Positions 47,091 through 59,300 of a stretch of DNA of 64,000 nucleotides are shown one piece after another. The DNA comes from Coccinella septempunctata. Lineage: Eukaryota > Arthropoda > Insecta > Coleoptera > Coccinellidae. Position 1 is the first letter of the stretch. Each line of letters begins with the position of its first letter. The notes beneath the pieces are model-generated. The model saw nothing but the letters and a program-made list of their open reading frames with translations, did no database searches and had not been told where the DNA came from. Where the stretch lies: the NCBI RefSeq assembly GCF_907165205.1, contig NC_058190.1, positions 41,218,116 through 41,282,115 on the forward strand, in the 5' to 3' direction. The position numbers were made by a program, and so were the translations under genes.

Positions 47091-47570
47091 CCTTCATAGG
47101 TTGCTGATGCCATCACACTTCATACGGCATCTTTGGCCATATATACCAGATTCTAGAAGTGCCAGACTGAAATCTCTTAAGCCTTTATGGACTGATGATT
47201 TTCATTATTGGAATAATAGTCACAAAGAATTTTGGCATTCAGAATGGAATTCGCGTAATCTCTTCAATAAAGGTTTGATTATTTATCCTTCAAAAAAATC
47301 CCTAGATTTGAGCTTCCTAGAAAAATTTTGTGTACGCTGAATCGACTTAGGACTGATGGTCATGATGGTTGGTGTAATAGCATACTCTTTAGATGGAATG
47401 CTGTTGACAGATGTGAGTGTGGCGCAGAAGAAGAGACTACTTGGTAAAGAGTTCCAGAAAATATAAATTCAAGGGTGGTTTCGGAGGAGTTCATTCGGTG
47501 ACCGATTCTTTTTTGAGATGGGTTACAAATTTCAAAATTATAATATTTAATGGGAAATATAAAATTCAAT
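47091..47570 (+). pseudogene. non-LTR retrotransposon, C-terminal remnant
   Basis: The frame to 47340 reads PLWTDDFHYWNNSHKEFWHS and PSKKSLDLSFLEKFCVR. After a frameshift, 47337-47444 reads LNRLRTDGHDGWCNSILFRW and CECGAEEETTW. The pattern LNRLRT, then G-H and C, then CxCG with a downstream E, is the cysteine motif typical of the C-terminus of jockey/R1-type polyproteins. The RT domain itself is absent. A TAA at 47442-47444 and further stops follow. Confidence 0.6.
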
Positions 47571-47948
47571 AGGTACCCCTCTCGTTATTTCTTTTTTTTT
47601 CAGATTATTCTCTTTTCGTCAACTATCATGCTCTGAAGAGGGGTGAAGAAGTTTTTGGATTTTGTTCCTATGAAGAAGATGTCCTTCAATATAATAATGT
47701 CAGTTTATTCCTTACCCAAATTCATAATCATTACATTTATAGACAGGGAGTTTTTCTGAGGTTTTTTGTCTATGTATCACACGAGGATATGTATTGTATG
47801 CTACCCCGTTATCATATTTCCTCTTCTTACACTGAGATTTGGAAGGAAGAACAGGTTCTAGGATCTGCCTCTTGTTGCCATTTCTTTACAACCTCTTCAT
47901 TGTTTCTGGATTGTAAAAGTTTGTATCACTTCATTTCAAAAGAATATA

Positions 47949-48816
47949 CAGGGTGTTTTCAGAGATTCCGCTTTTTTTTTGACAAAAGGTAGAACTCATC
48001 AAAATAAGTCGTTTCGCCACAAATTGTCTATACAAAATATCCAAGATAGCTGAGATACAACCCCTAGAAATTCGACAAATTTCATTGAATTTCAAGTACG
48101 GGACTGTGGAAGGTGCCCCTGCTTCGAAACAAAACATAAATATAAGGCTGGACAATGAATGGTTCATTACCAAGTTTATCGGATTAGATGCATCAGGTCA
48201 CTTGAGGGAAAAATAATTTTTGTATTGTGCAATTTAGGGTGAAAAAAATGTAGAAAATCGAGGCAGTTTCTTGAAAGTGCCTATGTTAGTTATGTTGAAA
48301 AAGTGCTATGATGTCTCCCCATTTCAACCCATTTTTACGACGATTGTTGAAATCTTCGAACAAGAAGATTGTGATGCCTATTGTGAAAAAATTCGTGAAT
48401 AATTTAGACGAATTTTATTGGTGAGATTTTGAACTATTTTTTACACTTGTGCCCTAAGTCTCTTCTGTCAGTTAGTATGGAAATGAGCCATTTCATAAAA
48501 TCGTGTAATAAGTTACTAAAAAATAATGACAACAATTCGGCAATCCCAAGTTTCCATTTTCATTACCACGTGAATATCGAACGAGCCAATATCCTAAAGG
48601 AAACCACATGGTCGAATCAGGAGATAAGTCTTTTCCCACTGCTTTGCGATAATTCAGCTAACAAACGATCTGGGGTCGTATAAGAATATATTTCAGTAAT
48701 CATTTTCAATTTTTTTCTCAAATTTGTAATTTTGGAAGTTTTGTATAGGTGATTTTTGATGAAACGCTTCATTTCGACTAGTTCTACCTTCTGTTAAAAA
48801 AAGCGACACCTTCAAG
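47949..48816. mobile_element. inverted-repeat element F1, copy B (no MITE inside)
   Basis: It begins TA then CAGGGTGTTTTCAGAGATTC and runs to TTCAAG at 48816; the last bases of the right terminal repeat are missing. The subterminal arms pair (GACAAAAGGTAGAACT with AGTTCTACCTTCTGTT). It matches copy A at 3567-5240 along its length. At the position where copy A holds the family B MITE this copy reads GTGAATAATTTAGACG, the uninterrupted site. Confidence 0.82.
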
Positions 48817-51257
48817 AAGAAATATTTATTTTATTCCAGATTTATGTTATGTTTATTAGATATTAGTTGAGCCAGGTGATGAAGTTGTGCTTAATTTGAG
48901 GTGAACATCAAAATTTTGTCCCCGTCTCAGATTACAGCGTTCCGCCACTGCTAAGAGGCACTTTTTTCAGCATCGTCATAAAATTAATTTTCCCGTATCA
49001 CTCAGGAACATTTCCCCATACTCTTCGGATTGAACATACATCAAGAGTTCCTCCCATTCGGAACTAATGCCTTGCCAGACGATCAGCTGCGTATATCAAT
49101 CTATTATGAACGGCAAAAGTTCACGGCTCTCAAAGCTGGCCTCTCTCATTTTCCTGAATTATTTCGGGAAAGTTTGGCGGTTTGGAAGGCGCGTTTGCAC
49201 TTTATTGAAAAAGAAGCAGCGATGTTCAAGATTTACGGCTTCCCTTTAACGTAAATCTCGAACTTGTTGGCCTGTAAGGCTAGAGTTTTTAACAGATAAG
49301 CTCATTTGTCATTGATATCTATACGTGCCACGGTCGTTGGCAATCAAACGCCGAGCCAATCTCGCAAATTTTCCAATATTTTATTCCGGACGCATTCTTA
49401 TTACCTCGGCTAAACGAAAAAAACCGTCGACGATTTATTGTATTGAATTTCCTATTGTTCATGTTGTACGGGGAGCGACAGAAAACTCCGCAGATTCGAG
49501 GCGATTCGACTTTTAGAACCTTCAATTTTGAAAACCATCCGTTGTGGCATTCATTGTCGCCACTTTAGTTAGTAGAACTGGTGATTCTAGAAAGGTACTT
49601 GCATAGGTCCATAAGGAATCACATTGGCTGAGACTGTATAACCAACCCTGAAAAATATATTCAACTTGAAAGCATTTCTCACTTCCCCAAAGGCCTTGTT
49701 CAGATTTGATTACTAGTTCAGTCTAGTATCCAGTAATTTTGTAGCTAAAACACCCGATACGACTCGACTAAATATAGTGTTCACACTATAAAATACTTGC
49801 TACTCGACTGAACTACTAGCCTAGTCTGCACAAGGCTTAGGGAAAATTTGGATTTATTCAACTGAGTTGAAATAATAAGATCATTTGTGGTGGTAAACAT
49901 AGATTAATCTATGGTGGCAAATACCTAATGACTTATAGAGTTCCAAAAGTAGAGGTCGACAGGTTCGTAATATTTTCAAGCACTTGTCTTGATTTCAAGA
50001 CGAGAAGTAATTTCAGAATTTCAAGACAAGTCGAGAACACAAGAAATCTTGAAATATCTTGTCTAACTATAACATATTTCAACATGAAATACCTATTTCT
50101 TTTATTGAACACATTTTCTGCTAGAAAAATGTAAATTGAAAATAATTATGATAATCTTGTTGAATCTTCAATTCGAATATAGTTTTGCTATTTTTACTTT
50201 CAGGTTTATAAAAACATGCTATTTTGGCTTATTTATTATTTTCGCCGTTAGTTATGTACACCTGAATTTCGAAAGAATAACAGAATTACTTTCTGTCAGT
50301 ATTGCCACTAGTATCCACCACTATCTTGCATTGGTGAATGCTGCTGCTTTTTTCGTTTACTGCAGCTTTCGCGGTTTCAAATTCAAATTTCATTTTCACT
50401 CGCATTAGTCGCTTTTGTTTCATTGAACATTTTATATTTTTACTAAAACTTAACGTTTCTCTCTATTGCTTCTGTCTGTGAATATTCTGAGTCAAAATCG
50501 TAGCCAAATGGCTGCTGTTCTGTTTATTCAAGAGTCAATGTCACTTATGGTAAAATAACACTACCACTTTGTGAAAATCCAGAATAGGTATAGAAAGCAG
50601 TTGCAATTCAGTTCAATGCCGATTGGCCGATTGACAGATCTGGGACCGTTAGCAGTGGCGTATCGACAGATAATAAAAATAGGTAAAGTAAAAAAGAAGA
50701 TAACTTAAAATTACTTCAACTTTTGTAGCCGAACGTTGTTATTATTTAAATTGCACTGCCTGATTATATGATAGTTACGCCAATGCGCGCTTGTGTGACG
50801 TGGCGTATGGAGATACCAAAGGCAGCCGAGTATTTTTTATCTGTTTTGGTAATCATAACCTCACTCAACTAAAAGGGGTAAATAGTGCAACTGCGCAACG
50901 TCATTTTGGGTATGTCAGAAAACAAATAAATATCGGGAAACCGATATTACAGTGCCTTCCCAAAAGTGTAGAGTAGGTATATAAAACATAAAACGCATAT
51001 TGCGACTTATAATTGTGATGGCGTTTACTTGATGATAGAAATTCATAATACAATAATTAAATGAAACGCATATAAAGAGTGAGTTTTCAAAAAGTTGCAT
51101 TCGCATATCTCAAAAGATATAAGAAGTACGTAAAATATCAGTACAGAGAGAAATGTAATGGCACCTTTAGGCACTCACCCGTATACCCTCTGCAATCTAG
51201 CCAACCCCGAACAATATTCTATAAGGAGCCCCTTTTTGCGATACATATATCGTTTAA
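48817..51257. other. no gene recognised apart from one small MITE
   Basis: A hAT-like end GTTCCGCCACTG stands near 48948. The frames at 49030-49254 and 50136-50408 match nothing known. The MITE at 49692-49837 is listed separately. Confidence 0.5.
49692..49837. mobile_element. 146-bp MITE, Tourist/Harbinger-like
   Basis: The left arm GGCCTTGTTCAGATTTG, continuing to CTAGTTCAGTC, pairs with the right arm GACTGAACTACTAG, continuing to CTGCACAAGGC. The centre is a perfect palindrome, ATAGTGTTCACACTAT. Termini resembling GGCCTTGTTTAG are common in PIF/Harbinger MITEs; the target duplication is not clear, so the class is tentative. Confidence 0.62.
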
Positions 51258-51449
51258 AGCCCGTTTGTAACAGCCGAGAATTCTCTGGAGAATTCTCTAC
51301 CAAATTTTGGTAAGAAAACGGTAGAGATTATTTTGTATGCAACTGAACAGAGAATTCTACCGAAAGTGCGTATGTAACGGTAAAGAATTCACGGCGCATG
51401 AAATCTCGAGTAAATCTTCTAGAGAATTCTCGGCTGTTGCAAACGGGCT
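51258..51449. mobile_element. 192-bp MITE, PIF/Harbinger-type
   Basis: The terminal repeats are AGCCCGTTTGTAACAGCCGA and TCGGCTGTTGCAAACGGGCT, flanked by TAA on both sides (51255-51257, 51450-51452). A TAA/TTA 3-bp duplication and an AGCCCGTTT-like terminus fit PIF/Harbinger. The interior repeats GAGAATTC several times. No coding capacity. Confidence 0.8.
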
Positions 51450-53760
51450 TAAGACTTAAGAGCTCGTAAAGCTTCAGAATGATAAAAAGCAAAGCTGTGA
51501 AAAATATTTCAAATTTCGATTATTATTTTCCATCAACCAAATTTTCTATCAGTGTGGTAATCTTCTTGACGAATGCACCCTGTATATGGCATTTCAGCTC
51601 TGATAGATCCTATTTCCATACCGTTTTTCTTCGGTCGACGTTTTTACCGCATAATGGACGGTCTTCCAGAAACTTTGCCGGAGCATAGCTACAAGCCTAG
51701 GTTCTCCCTGTTCCTGTTTTCACATTTGCCGTTTGAACGGGAGATTTATTACTAAAAAATTCAGGACTTCGACGTCTCCCCTATGCAAATTACCGGACTC
51801 TAGAGACGTTCTTCAGTATCCACAAAGAGAGAGAAATACTTCGGAACTTTTACTTTTTTCCAATTATGGCATGCTTGAAGTGAAAATCTACTATTTATTG
51901 GTGAAAAAAGCACCTATAATGTTGCCAGCTTCAAGTTCTTTTGCTGAAATTAATAAACACGAACTACATCTCACAATCAAAAACACATTGTAGCAAAATT
52001 TCCTCGATTTCACTTCGAAGCATTAATAAATCTTATTCAAATACTCTTCAGGGAAAAAAATTGATCCAAGTATAAATGCTGTGGAAGCAGGGGGAGAACA
52101 AGTAATATATGCACAATTTCATGAGGCATATTCTCATCATAAAGATCCAGAAAATGTTTGGGTATTCGTCTTCCGAGAAATATCCACAATACAACTGAAA
52201 TCTTACCCCGATTTGACACGTTCGTGAGAAATGAAGCTATCTCGAAGGCAAAAGATATTCTGATTGCTATTTCCGTTGTTTTGTTTTGCTCAAAACACCT
52301 GCGACTTAAATTCGAACAGTAGAATAGTAAGAAAATTGTCTTCTGAATTGAAAGGTTTCCTTTCTAGTTAACGTAAGTATCTGTATCCGACTTTGATAGA
52401 TAATTCTGTGAGAAGTATATAGAACAGAGGGAAGAAAACAAGGACTTCGTATTGATGAAAAATATATCGAAATGTTCATTTTATACTACTCAACTACTCC
52501 ACCATAATTTTCACTCAACTTCCATCGGGAACAAAATATTGGAATAAAAATATAGTCATTATTTACCCAGTACTTAACGATAATGTATAGTTAGCTAATA
52601 CTCAAGAAAATAAAGTTACTGTTCGAATAAATAAAAATAAGCCATAACATACGTGCATGTTGTATAGGTACTCCTCCTATACTAAAACACCAAGTTCTCG
52701 CAATATTCACTTTTTTTACGTTCGAGAAACGAATGACAAAACTTCCGCTATACGGGTTTTCAAAGGTGAAATGTGAAGAATTGAGATACGGTATTTAGAT
52801 TCAGACATCAGTCTGAACTCTGAACTCTCACATCGCTTTGAATTTCATACAAAAATCTTTTTTACTGTAATGAATATATTGTGTGTTTAGTCTGTTAACT
52901 GAACAGCATTTACAGGAGGTTATAGTTGTCTGTTTTAATTGAAATAAAAGTGCAGCTAAAATATATATCGAATGCTTGTGGGAGTTTATGGTGACAATGT
53001 TCCAAATGAAAAATCATGTAGGGAATGCTTTGAGAAGACAATAAGCCCCTTTCTGGAGTCTGGACAGACAAAAACACGAAGCAAGCAACAAATAGTTTCG
53101 TACAATTAAAATCCAAGGGAATCATTAAAAATCAAGGAAAATGAACTGAACAGTGAGACGTTGAAAGGCCTCATCTCGCAAAATTCGAAAAAAAAATATT
53201 TAGAAACGCTCAAGTGAAACAATTTACTGTACCCTCTGTATTCTCCAGACATGCCACTTCTGAATACTGTTTGCTCCGCAGATCACTGGCAGATCGCCAC
53301 AAAACACAAAAGTGGAAACACCCTGTATATTTTAAAGTGGTCTAGTTGGTACATATATTCAACCAAGATTGGGGTGAATCAGTTGAAACAACCTCTATTT
53401 CGATTGTGTAATCAAAACGTTCGTGGTAAATTATTCAGGATAGTATGGATGCGAACTGCTTCAAGGAGAATGCAATTATTTCTAATTCTGCTTCCCATTT
53501 TTCGACTGAAACGAATGTTGGTCTCATAAGGCAATTCGAGGTAAAGCTGGACACTGACGGCTTTTCCAGTGCAGTTATTACTAATTAGGTTCAGTCTGGG
53601 CTTGGCGTAGTCCCGCTAATGAAACTGAATATGCTTGTTTCAGAACCAGATTCGCATTTGTTAACTCTTTTGTTTGGTATTTCACGTACAGAGGGATTCG
53701 AATTCCCTGGGAACGGATCGATGTGTACTTTGAATAATGGAAGCAAGAAGCAATATTATA
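51450..53760. other. no gene recognised
   Basis: AT-rich DNA with solitary CACCCTGTATA element ends near 51568 and 53321. Short frames here match no known protein. Confidence 0.5.
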
Positions 53761-54597
53761 CAGGGTGGGCCATCCATAACTTTCCACCCCGAATTTTGAG
53801 CTTTGGGATGGAATAACAAAAAAACGCTCAGACAGGTCGAATTTTGTTGAAAGGGGGGCGAATAAGGGTGTTCAAATGAGTTTGATATCACTACCTACTA
53901 GCCGCAACCCCTAACAGCTCTCATTTTTGAATAGGGAAAAGGGGTCGAGCAGCACTTTTTTGGAAAGGCAATTCAATTTCCTGCATGAGTGTATTTTTTT
54001 TCATCGCTTTTTTATTATACAGAGTGACGCAGTATTCCATCAATAACTTTCACACGCCGAATTTGGATCTTTGAGATGGAAAAATCGCTCGGATGGGTCA
54101 AAAAATGAATTCGATATCACTACCCCTCTAGCCGCTACCCTAACAGCAATTATTAGCAGCAATTATTTTTGAATAGAGATAATAGGTCGTAAATTGTGCG
54201 CTTTCGTTTAAATTGTAATAATTGCTGTTAGGGTAGCGGCTAGAGGGGTAGTGATATCGAATTCATTTTTTGACCCATCCGAGCGATTTTTCCATCTCAA
54301 AGATCCAAATTCGGCGTGTGAAAGTTATTGATGGAATACTGAGTCACTCTGTATAATAATAAAGCGATGAAAAAAAATACTCATGCAGGAAATTGAATTG
54401 TCTTTCCAACAAGGTGCTGCTCGACCTCTTTTCCCTATTCAAAAATGAGAGCTGTTAGGGGTTGCGGCTAGAGGGGTAGTGATATCAAACTCATTTGAAT
54501 ACCCTTATCTGTCCCCCTTTCAACAAAATTTGACCTGTCCGAGCGTTCCATCCAAAAGCTCAAAATTCGGGGTGGAAAGTTATGGATGGCAACCCTG
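53761..54597. mobile_element. nested palindromic element F5, 837 bp
   Basis: TA then CAGGGTGGGCCATCCATAAC at 53761 is mirrored by GTTATGGATGG onward, ending CCCTG at 54597 then TA. The arms pair to about 54157 and from 54222, leaving a loop near 60 nt. Each arm itself contains two diverged versions of the same module: an outer one and an inner one beginning near 54019 with ACAGAGTGACGCAG. Both have GATATCACTACC, then TAGCCGC, then CCCTAACAGC in the same order. No coding frame. Confidence 0.88.
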
Positions 54598-54601
54598 TAT
54601 A

Positions 54602-55180
54602 CAGGGTGAGTCTTTGACTCGTACAAATATTTTAACAGTGGATTCTTGAGGTCAAAAGAATAACTTTTTTCCTATACCATTATTTCCGATTCGGCCCTGA
54701 TAAAAAGATATACCCATTTTAAGTTATGAAGAGCTGTTCCACCCCTGGCAAAACAAAATAACCTTCAGAATTACTAGCTAAATCTGTGACACTACGCATC
54801 TGTGGATCTCTTAAACAGCCAAAGTACCCAATTTTTCAAAGTTCACAGATATTTTTTGCTTTTTGAACATCAAATTACTCGAAACACTTTTTTCCCATAC
54901 TATTCAGCCCTGATAATTAGATATACTATTTTTAATTTTCATAATGAGCTGTGCTACCCCTGGAAAAATAAAATTACCTTCAGAATTACTAGCTAAATCT
55001 GTGACACACATCTGTGGATCTTTAATACTGTGCTGCATTCAGCCAAAATACCCAAGTTTTCCAATTTCACAGATATGTACTATCATTGAGTATTAAACCC
55101 ACTCAATGATACTATTTAATTTTTGAATATCGAATTATTCAAAAACGGCGCATTATACGAGAAAATATGAATATTAAGAA
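54602..55180. mobile_element. inverted-repeat element F6, copy 3, rearranged
   Basis: It begins CAGGGTGAGTCTTTGACTCG straight after the TATA that ends F5. The block around 54727-54895 is repeated at about 54943-55140; both contain CTTCAGAATTACTAGCTAAA and TCTGTGGATCT. No matching right end is found, so the copy is truncated near 55180. Confidence 0.68.
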
Positions 55181-56379
55181 TATTGAAGGCACCCCCGAAG
55201 GGGTGTCTAGTTCCTACATTTCTCTAGTTTGTATACAGAAATTCGTCTCACCCAAAGGGTTATAAATTTTCCTTATAACTGCAGTTCTCGCACATCAACA
55301 CATATCCATTTATCATTCGGCTAGTGGACAAGCATGAAAACAGACTATTTACGTGGATATTACTCCAGATATATTCATGCCAGCCCAAAATTTTATTAAG
55401 CGAATATGATTTCCGTTCACGCAGTTTTGAACATGGGTGCTATTTATTGTTATTGTCCGGCCGTTTCTTCCGCCCTTCTGGCTTTTATTGTTATTGTTCC
55501 TGATTCTTGCTCCACTCCTTATTTGTGTCATACTGCATCGTCCGAATAAAGAATTGGTATTTTCAAGCGCGTACAATGGAATTTTTTTCCAAAAGGGTGG
55601 TTCAAGTCAATTTTTATCTGCTTTCTCATACCTACATAGCGCAAATAATGAATGAATGAACAGAATGAATACAAACAAGAAATGAAAATGAAAATTATGT
55701 TACGTCTCAAAAGATAGAACCTTGAAATTTTCGTGTTCAACCATGTCTACCTAAATGAGACGCCCATGAACACCCTCCTTTAGAGTTTTCTCATTTTTTC
55801 TTCATGTCAGGGTCAGTGTATAAAAACATCAATGTTGTCCTTATAAAATTAACATTCTTCTCATGAAGAGATTAACTCTTCAATATAAGCGAAAAGATTG
55901 AATATCAATTTCACAAAAGCTCATTTTGGACGTAGTGGTGTCATCTAGGAGCTTCCTTCTTAATAAATCTGTATGGAGAAACAGAAGAAAACTGTAACTG
56001 AATCCACAGCCACTACAATCACTGGATCTACCGTCACTGTAACTATATCTACAGTCTCTGTAACTAGATCTACAGTCACTGTAACTCTAACAGTCTAAAC
56101 AGTCATTGACATTGACTCTTATGAACAGCGTCTTCATCATCTTCATTTTCATTATTGATGATGAATTCATTCAAATAAAACTAAAGTAACTCTTCTTTCG
56201 CGTCACTCTAAATCGTCAAAAAAATCATGTTGGCTACAGTGTTTAGTGCCTTCTTATCACATCTGTCATCTGTCAACATCAAAAGCTAGGTGCCAAGTTG
56301 TCAATGCAATCTTGCCGAAAATCCAGTAACCTTCTCCACGAAGGTGTGCGTGTCATGTTTTTAGTTGTCAAACTTAAAA
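55181..56379. promoter_or_regulatory. upstream region of STT3B
   Basis: This 1.2 kb stretch must hold the STT3B promoter and 5' leader. No TATA box is evident close to the start codon. The last 180 bp contain repeated CTGTCA/TGTCAA words (about 56265-56310). Further up are the 21-bp repeats at 56026-56088. The transcription start cannot be placed from sequence alone. Confidence 0.35.
55973..56098 (+). repeat. 21-bp repeat with a 41-codon Thr/Val-rich frame
   Basis: Three units of 21 bp (56026-56046, 56047-56067, 56068-56088; core ATCTACAGTCACTGTAACT) with degenerate flanks. An ATG at 55973 opens a frame through all of them to TAA 56096-56098, starting MEKQKKTVTES and continuing as STVTVT-like heptads. 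Because 21 is divisible by three the frame survives repeat gain, so the frame may be a by-product of the repeat. No evidence of expression. Confidence 0.55.
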
Positions 56380-59300
56380 ATGTCTCAAGCCGGTACCAAA
56401 AAATCGTCTGTTCCAAAACTAAATAGCAAGACGGGCATAAGTAGTCTACTTATATTTGTAATATTACTGCTAGCATGGATTGCCGGCTTTTCGTCCCGTT
56501 TATTTGCAGTCATCAGATTCGAAAGTATAATACATGAATTTGACCCTTGGTAAAAAAAAAGAAGCTGTTCTCACTATGAATTGAGTATATGAAAAAGAAT
56601 AATTTTGCAGGTTTAATTATAGAGCAACTGCCTACATGGTAAAACATGGGTTTTATAATTTTTTGAATTGGTTTGATGAGAGAGCATGGTACCCCTTAGG
56701 TCGAATAGTTGGGGGTACTGTGTACCCCGGTCTGATGATAACTTCGGGTAGTATACACTATGTATTACATTTATTGCACATAAATGTACATATAAGAGAT
56801 ATTTGTGTATTCTTAGCACCAATATTCAGGTTGGTATTTTCAGCTTATCTTTAATATTGAGAGGTATTGATTAAGTATTTACTCATTGATATCATCCAGA
56901 AAATAGTCTTATGAACAGCATTACTGATATACTTCAATTAATTTGAATGGTTAAAACTTTTGGAATCACCAAGGTTTCTAAATTCCAGAATGAAATCAAC
57001 TCTGTACTCGACATTAAATGAAAAAACTTCCCCCTATCTTATTAAAAATGGAAATCTCAGAAATCTATGAGCTCCTTATTAGAATAATTATATTATCTCT
57101 GATGAATATGTTGAATTTATCCTTAAACAATCTAGGCAGATTAAAATATATCCACTAGGTTGTAAAGTGTATGTTTTTCAATATTGAATCTATGTTAATT
57201 ATAGTGGGCTCACATCAATTTCCACATATTATTTAACCAAAGAATTATGGTCAGCTGGGGCTGGCCTGTTTGCTGCATGTTTTATTGCCATTGTGCCTGG
57301 ATACATAAGTCGTTCTGTGGCTGGCAGTTATGATAATGAAGGAATTGCGATATTCGCCCTGCAGTTCACCTATTATCTTTGGATCAAAAGTGTAAAAAGT
57401 GGATCAGTTTTCTGGGCTGTTGCAGCTGCTCTCTCTTATTTCTATATGGTGCGTAGTTTATTTTCAATATTATATAGGTGTCATGAGCTTAAACCATAAT
57501 GGAATTATTGAAGTGAACAGTACATATTTGGTAGTCCTTTGGGATCAAGCATAACTCAAAATTAAATCAATCATTCCATTTGAATATGGGCCACTTTAGA
57601 TCTTTATTAGAACAACTGCATATACTGATTTTTATTGGATGGTGGTCACTTTCCCTGATAAACTTCTCCATCTCTCATTTCTTAGTTTTTATGTAAGGAT
57701 TATTACACCATTGAAAAAATATAGTCAGCCAACCTCGCAATTTACTTTGCTCACAATAAGCTTGGTTTAAGAGGGATATAATGTTTTCATTCATCATATC
57801 AAGCGCTCCCTTACATTTTGAAGAAATCTGAGGTCATAATTTCATTATTCATAAAAAAAGTTTTATGGAATTTCGACTCTCTTGTGCTCTTTTGCTTTGC
57901 AATGACATGACTGTTAAAACAAACTCTCTTGAAATTCAAACTAAATTATAATCTATCTAAATGGGTTACTACAAAACGAATTTGTATTGAATCCAGGAGT
58001 TCACAAACGCCTTTATATTGATAAAAATAACTGACATCAGTGGATTTGATGTGGACAGGAGGTAATCACCTGATGCATTAACTTGATTCTAGGTTTCTGC
58101 ATGGGGTGGATATGTCTTCATCATCAACTTGATCCCCCTCCATGTTTTTGTTCTCTTGTTGATGGGAAGATTTTCCAATCGACTTTTCACAAGCTACACA
58201 ACTTTCTACATTCTCGGTTTGATTTTGTCCATGCAAATTCCGTTTGTTGGTTTTCAACCAATACGTACCAGTGAACATATGGCAGCATTGGGCAAGTATT
58301 TCGATATTACTTCCGTGACCTTACATACATAGTTGCAATTATTATAAATCGTTGTTTTTTTTTAGGTGTTTTTGCTCTTCTGTTTGCGGTGGCTACCCTG
58401 AAGTACCTGCAAAGTATGATGTCAAAATCAGAATTTAAATCACTGGTTATTTATGGTGGTCTGATTGCTGCTGGATTAGTTTTTGGAAGTGTAGTTTTAT
58501 TGACATATGCTGGTTACATAGCACCTTGGAGCGGAAGGTAAGTGAATTTCAATTAAAAAAAAAATATATCCAAAACAGATACAAAGAATCTAGACTATTA
58601 TTAATGTTTCTTCCAGATTTTACTCACTGTGGGACACAGGCTATGCTAAGATCCACATTCCCATCATAGCTTCTGTATCAGAGCATCAGCCTACAACTTG
58701 GTTTTCTTTCTTCTTCGACTTGCATGTTTTAGTTGCAACGTTCCCAGCTGGTTTATGGTACTGTATAAAAAACATAAACGATGAGAGGGTGTTTGGTGAG
58801 AAAATTGAATTCTGTGGTAGATTGCAAAATTAAAATTAATTAATTAATTTCAGTTGTTTTGTATGCTCTAAGTGCTGTATATTTTGCTGGTGTGATGGTA
58901 CGTTTGATGTTAACACTAACTCCAGTAGTGTGTATTTTAAGTGGAATAGCATTCAGTGGACTGCTGGAATTATTCTTGAGAGATGAAGAAATAGCCAAGC
59001 CTGAAGAAACAGAAACAAGCGAAGAACATGCTACTCCTAAAAATAGGAAATACGATAAGGTAAAGATTTGAGTATGGATATTTCAACCTTTGCCGTTACG
59101 CTTTTTCTCATACTTGTCTGACACTCGTTGAATTTTCAGGTTGGGCGCGTACCTAAAATGAAGCACGAGTTGAACAAAGAACCTGATGGTATTGGACCAA
59201 ACATTAGAACCATTATAAGTGTCGTTATCTTACTTTTACTCATGTTATTCGCCGTCCATTGCACCTGGGTAACAAGCAATGCTTATTCCAGTCCAAGTAT

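Noticed and set aside
49928..50060. repeated TTTCAAGAC-like words as a small array
   Set aside because: Only a few imperfect words in both directions, with no regular spacing.
56365..56379. TTG start five codons upstream of the STT3B ATG
   Set aside because: Eukaryotic nuclear genes start at ATG; 56380 has a good context and gives the expected length.
58078..58332. separate small genes within STT3B
   Set aside because: The frames are alternate readings of STT3B exon 4 and its flanks; the spliced STT3B frame explains the conservation.
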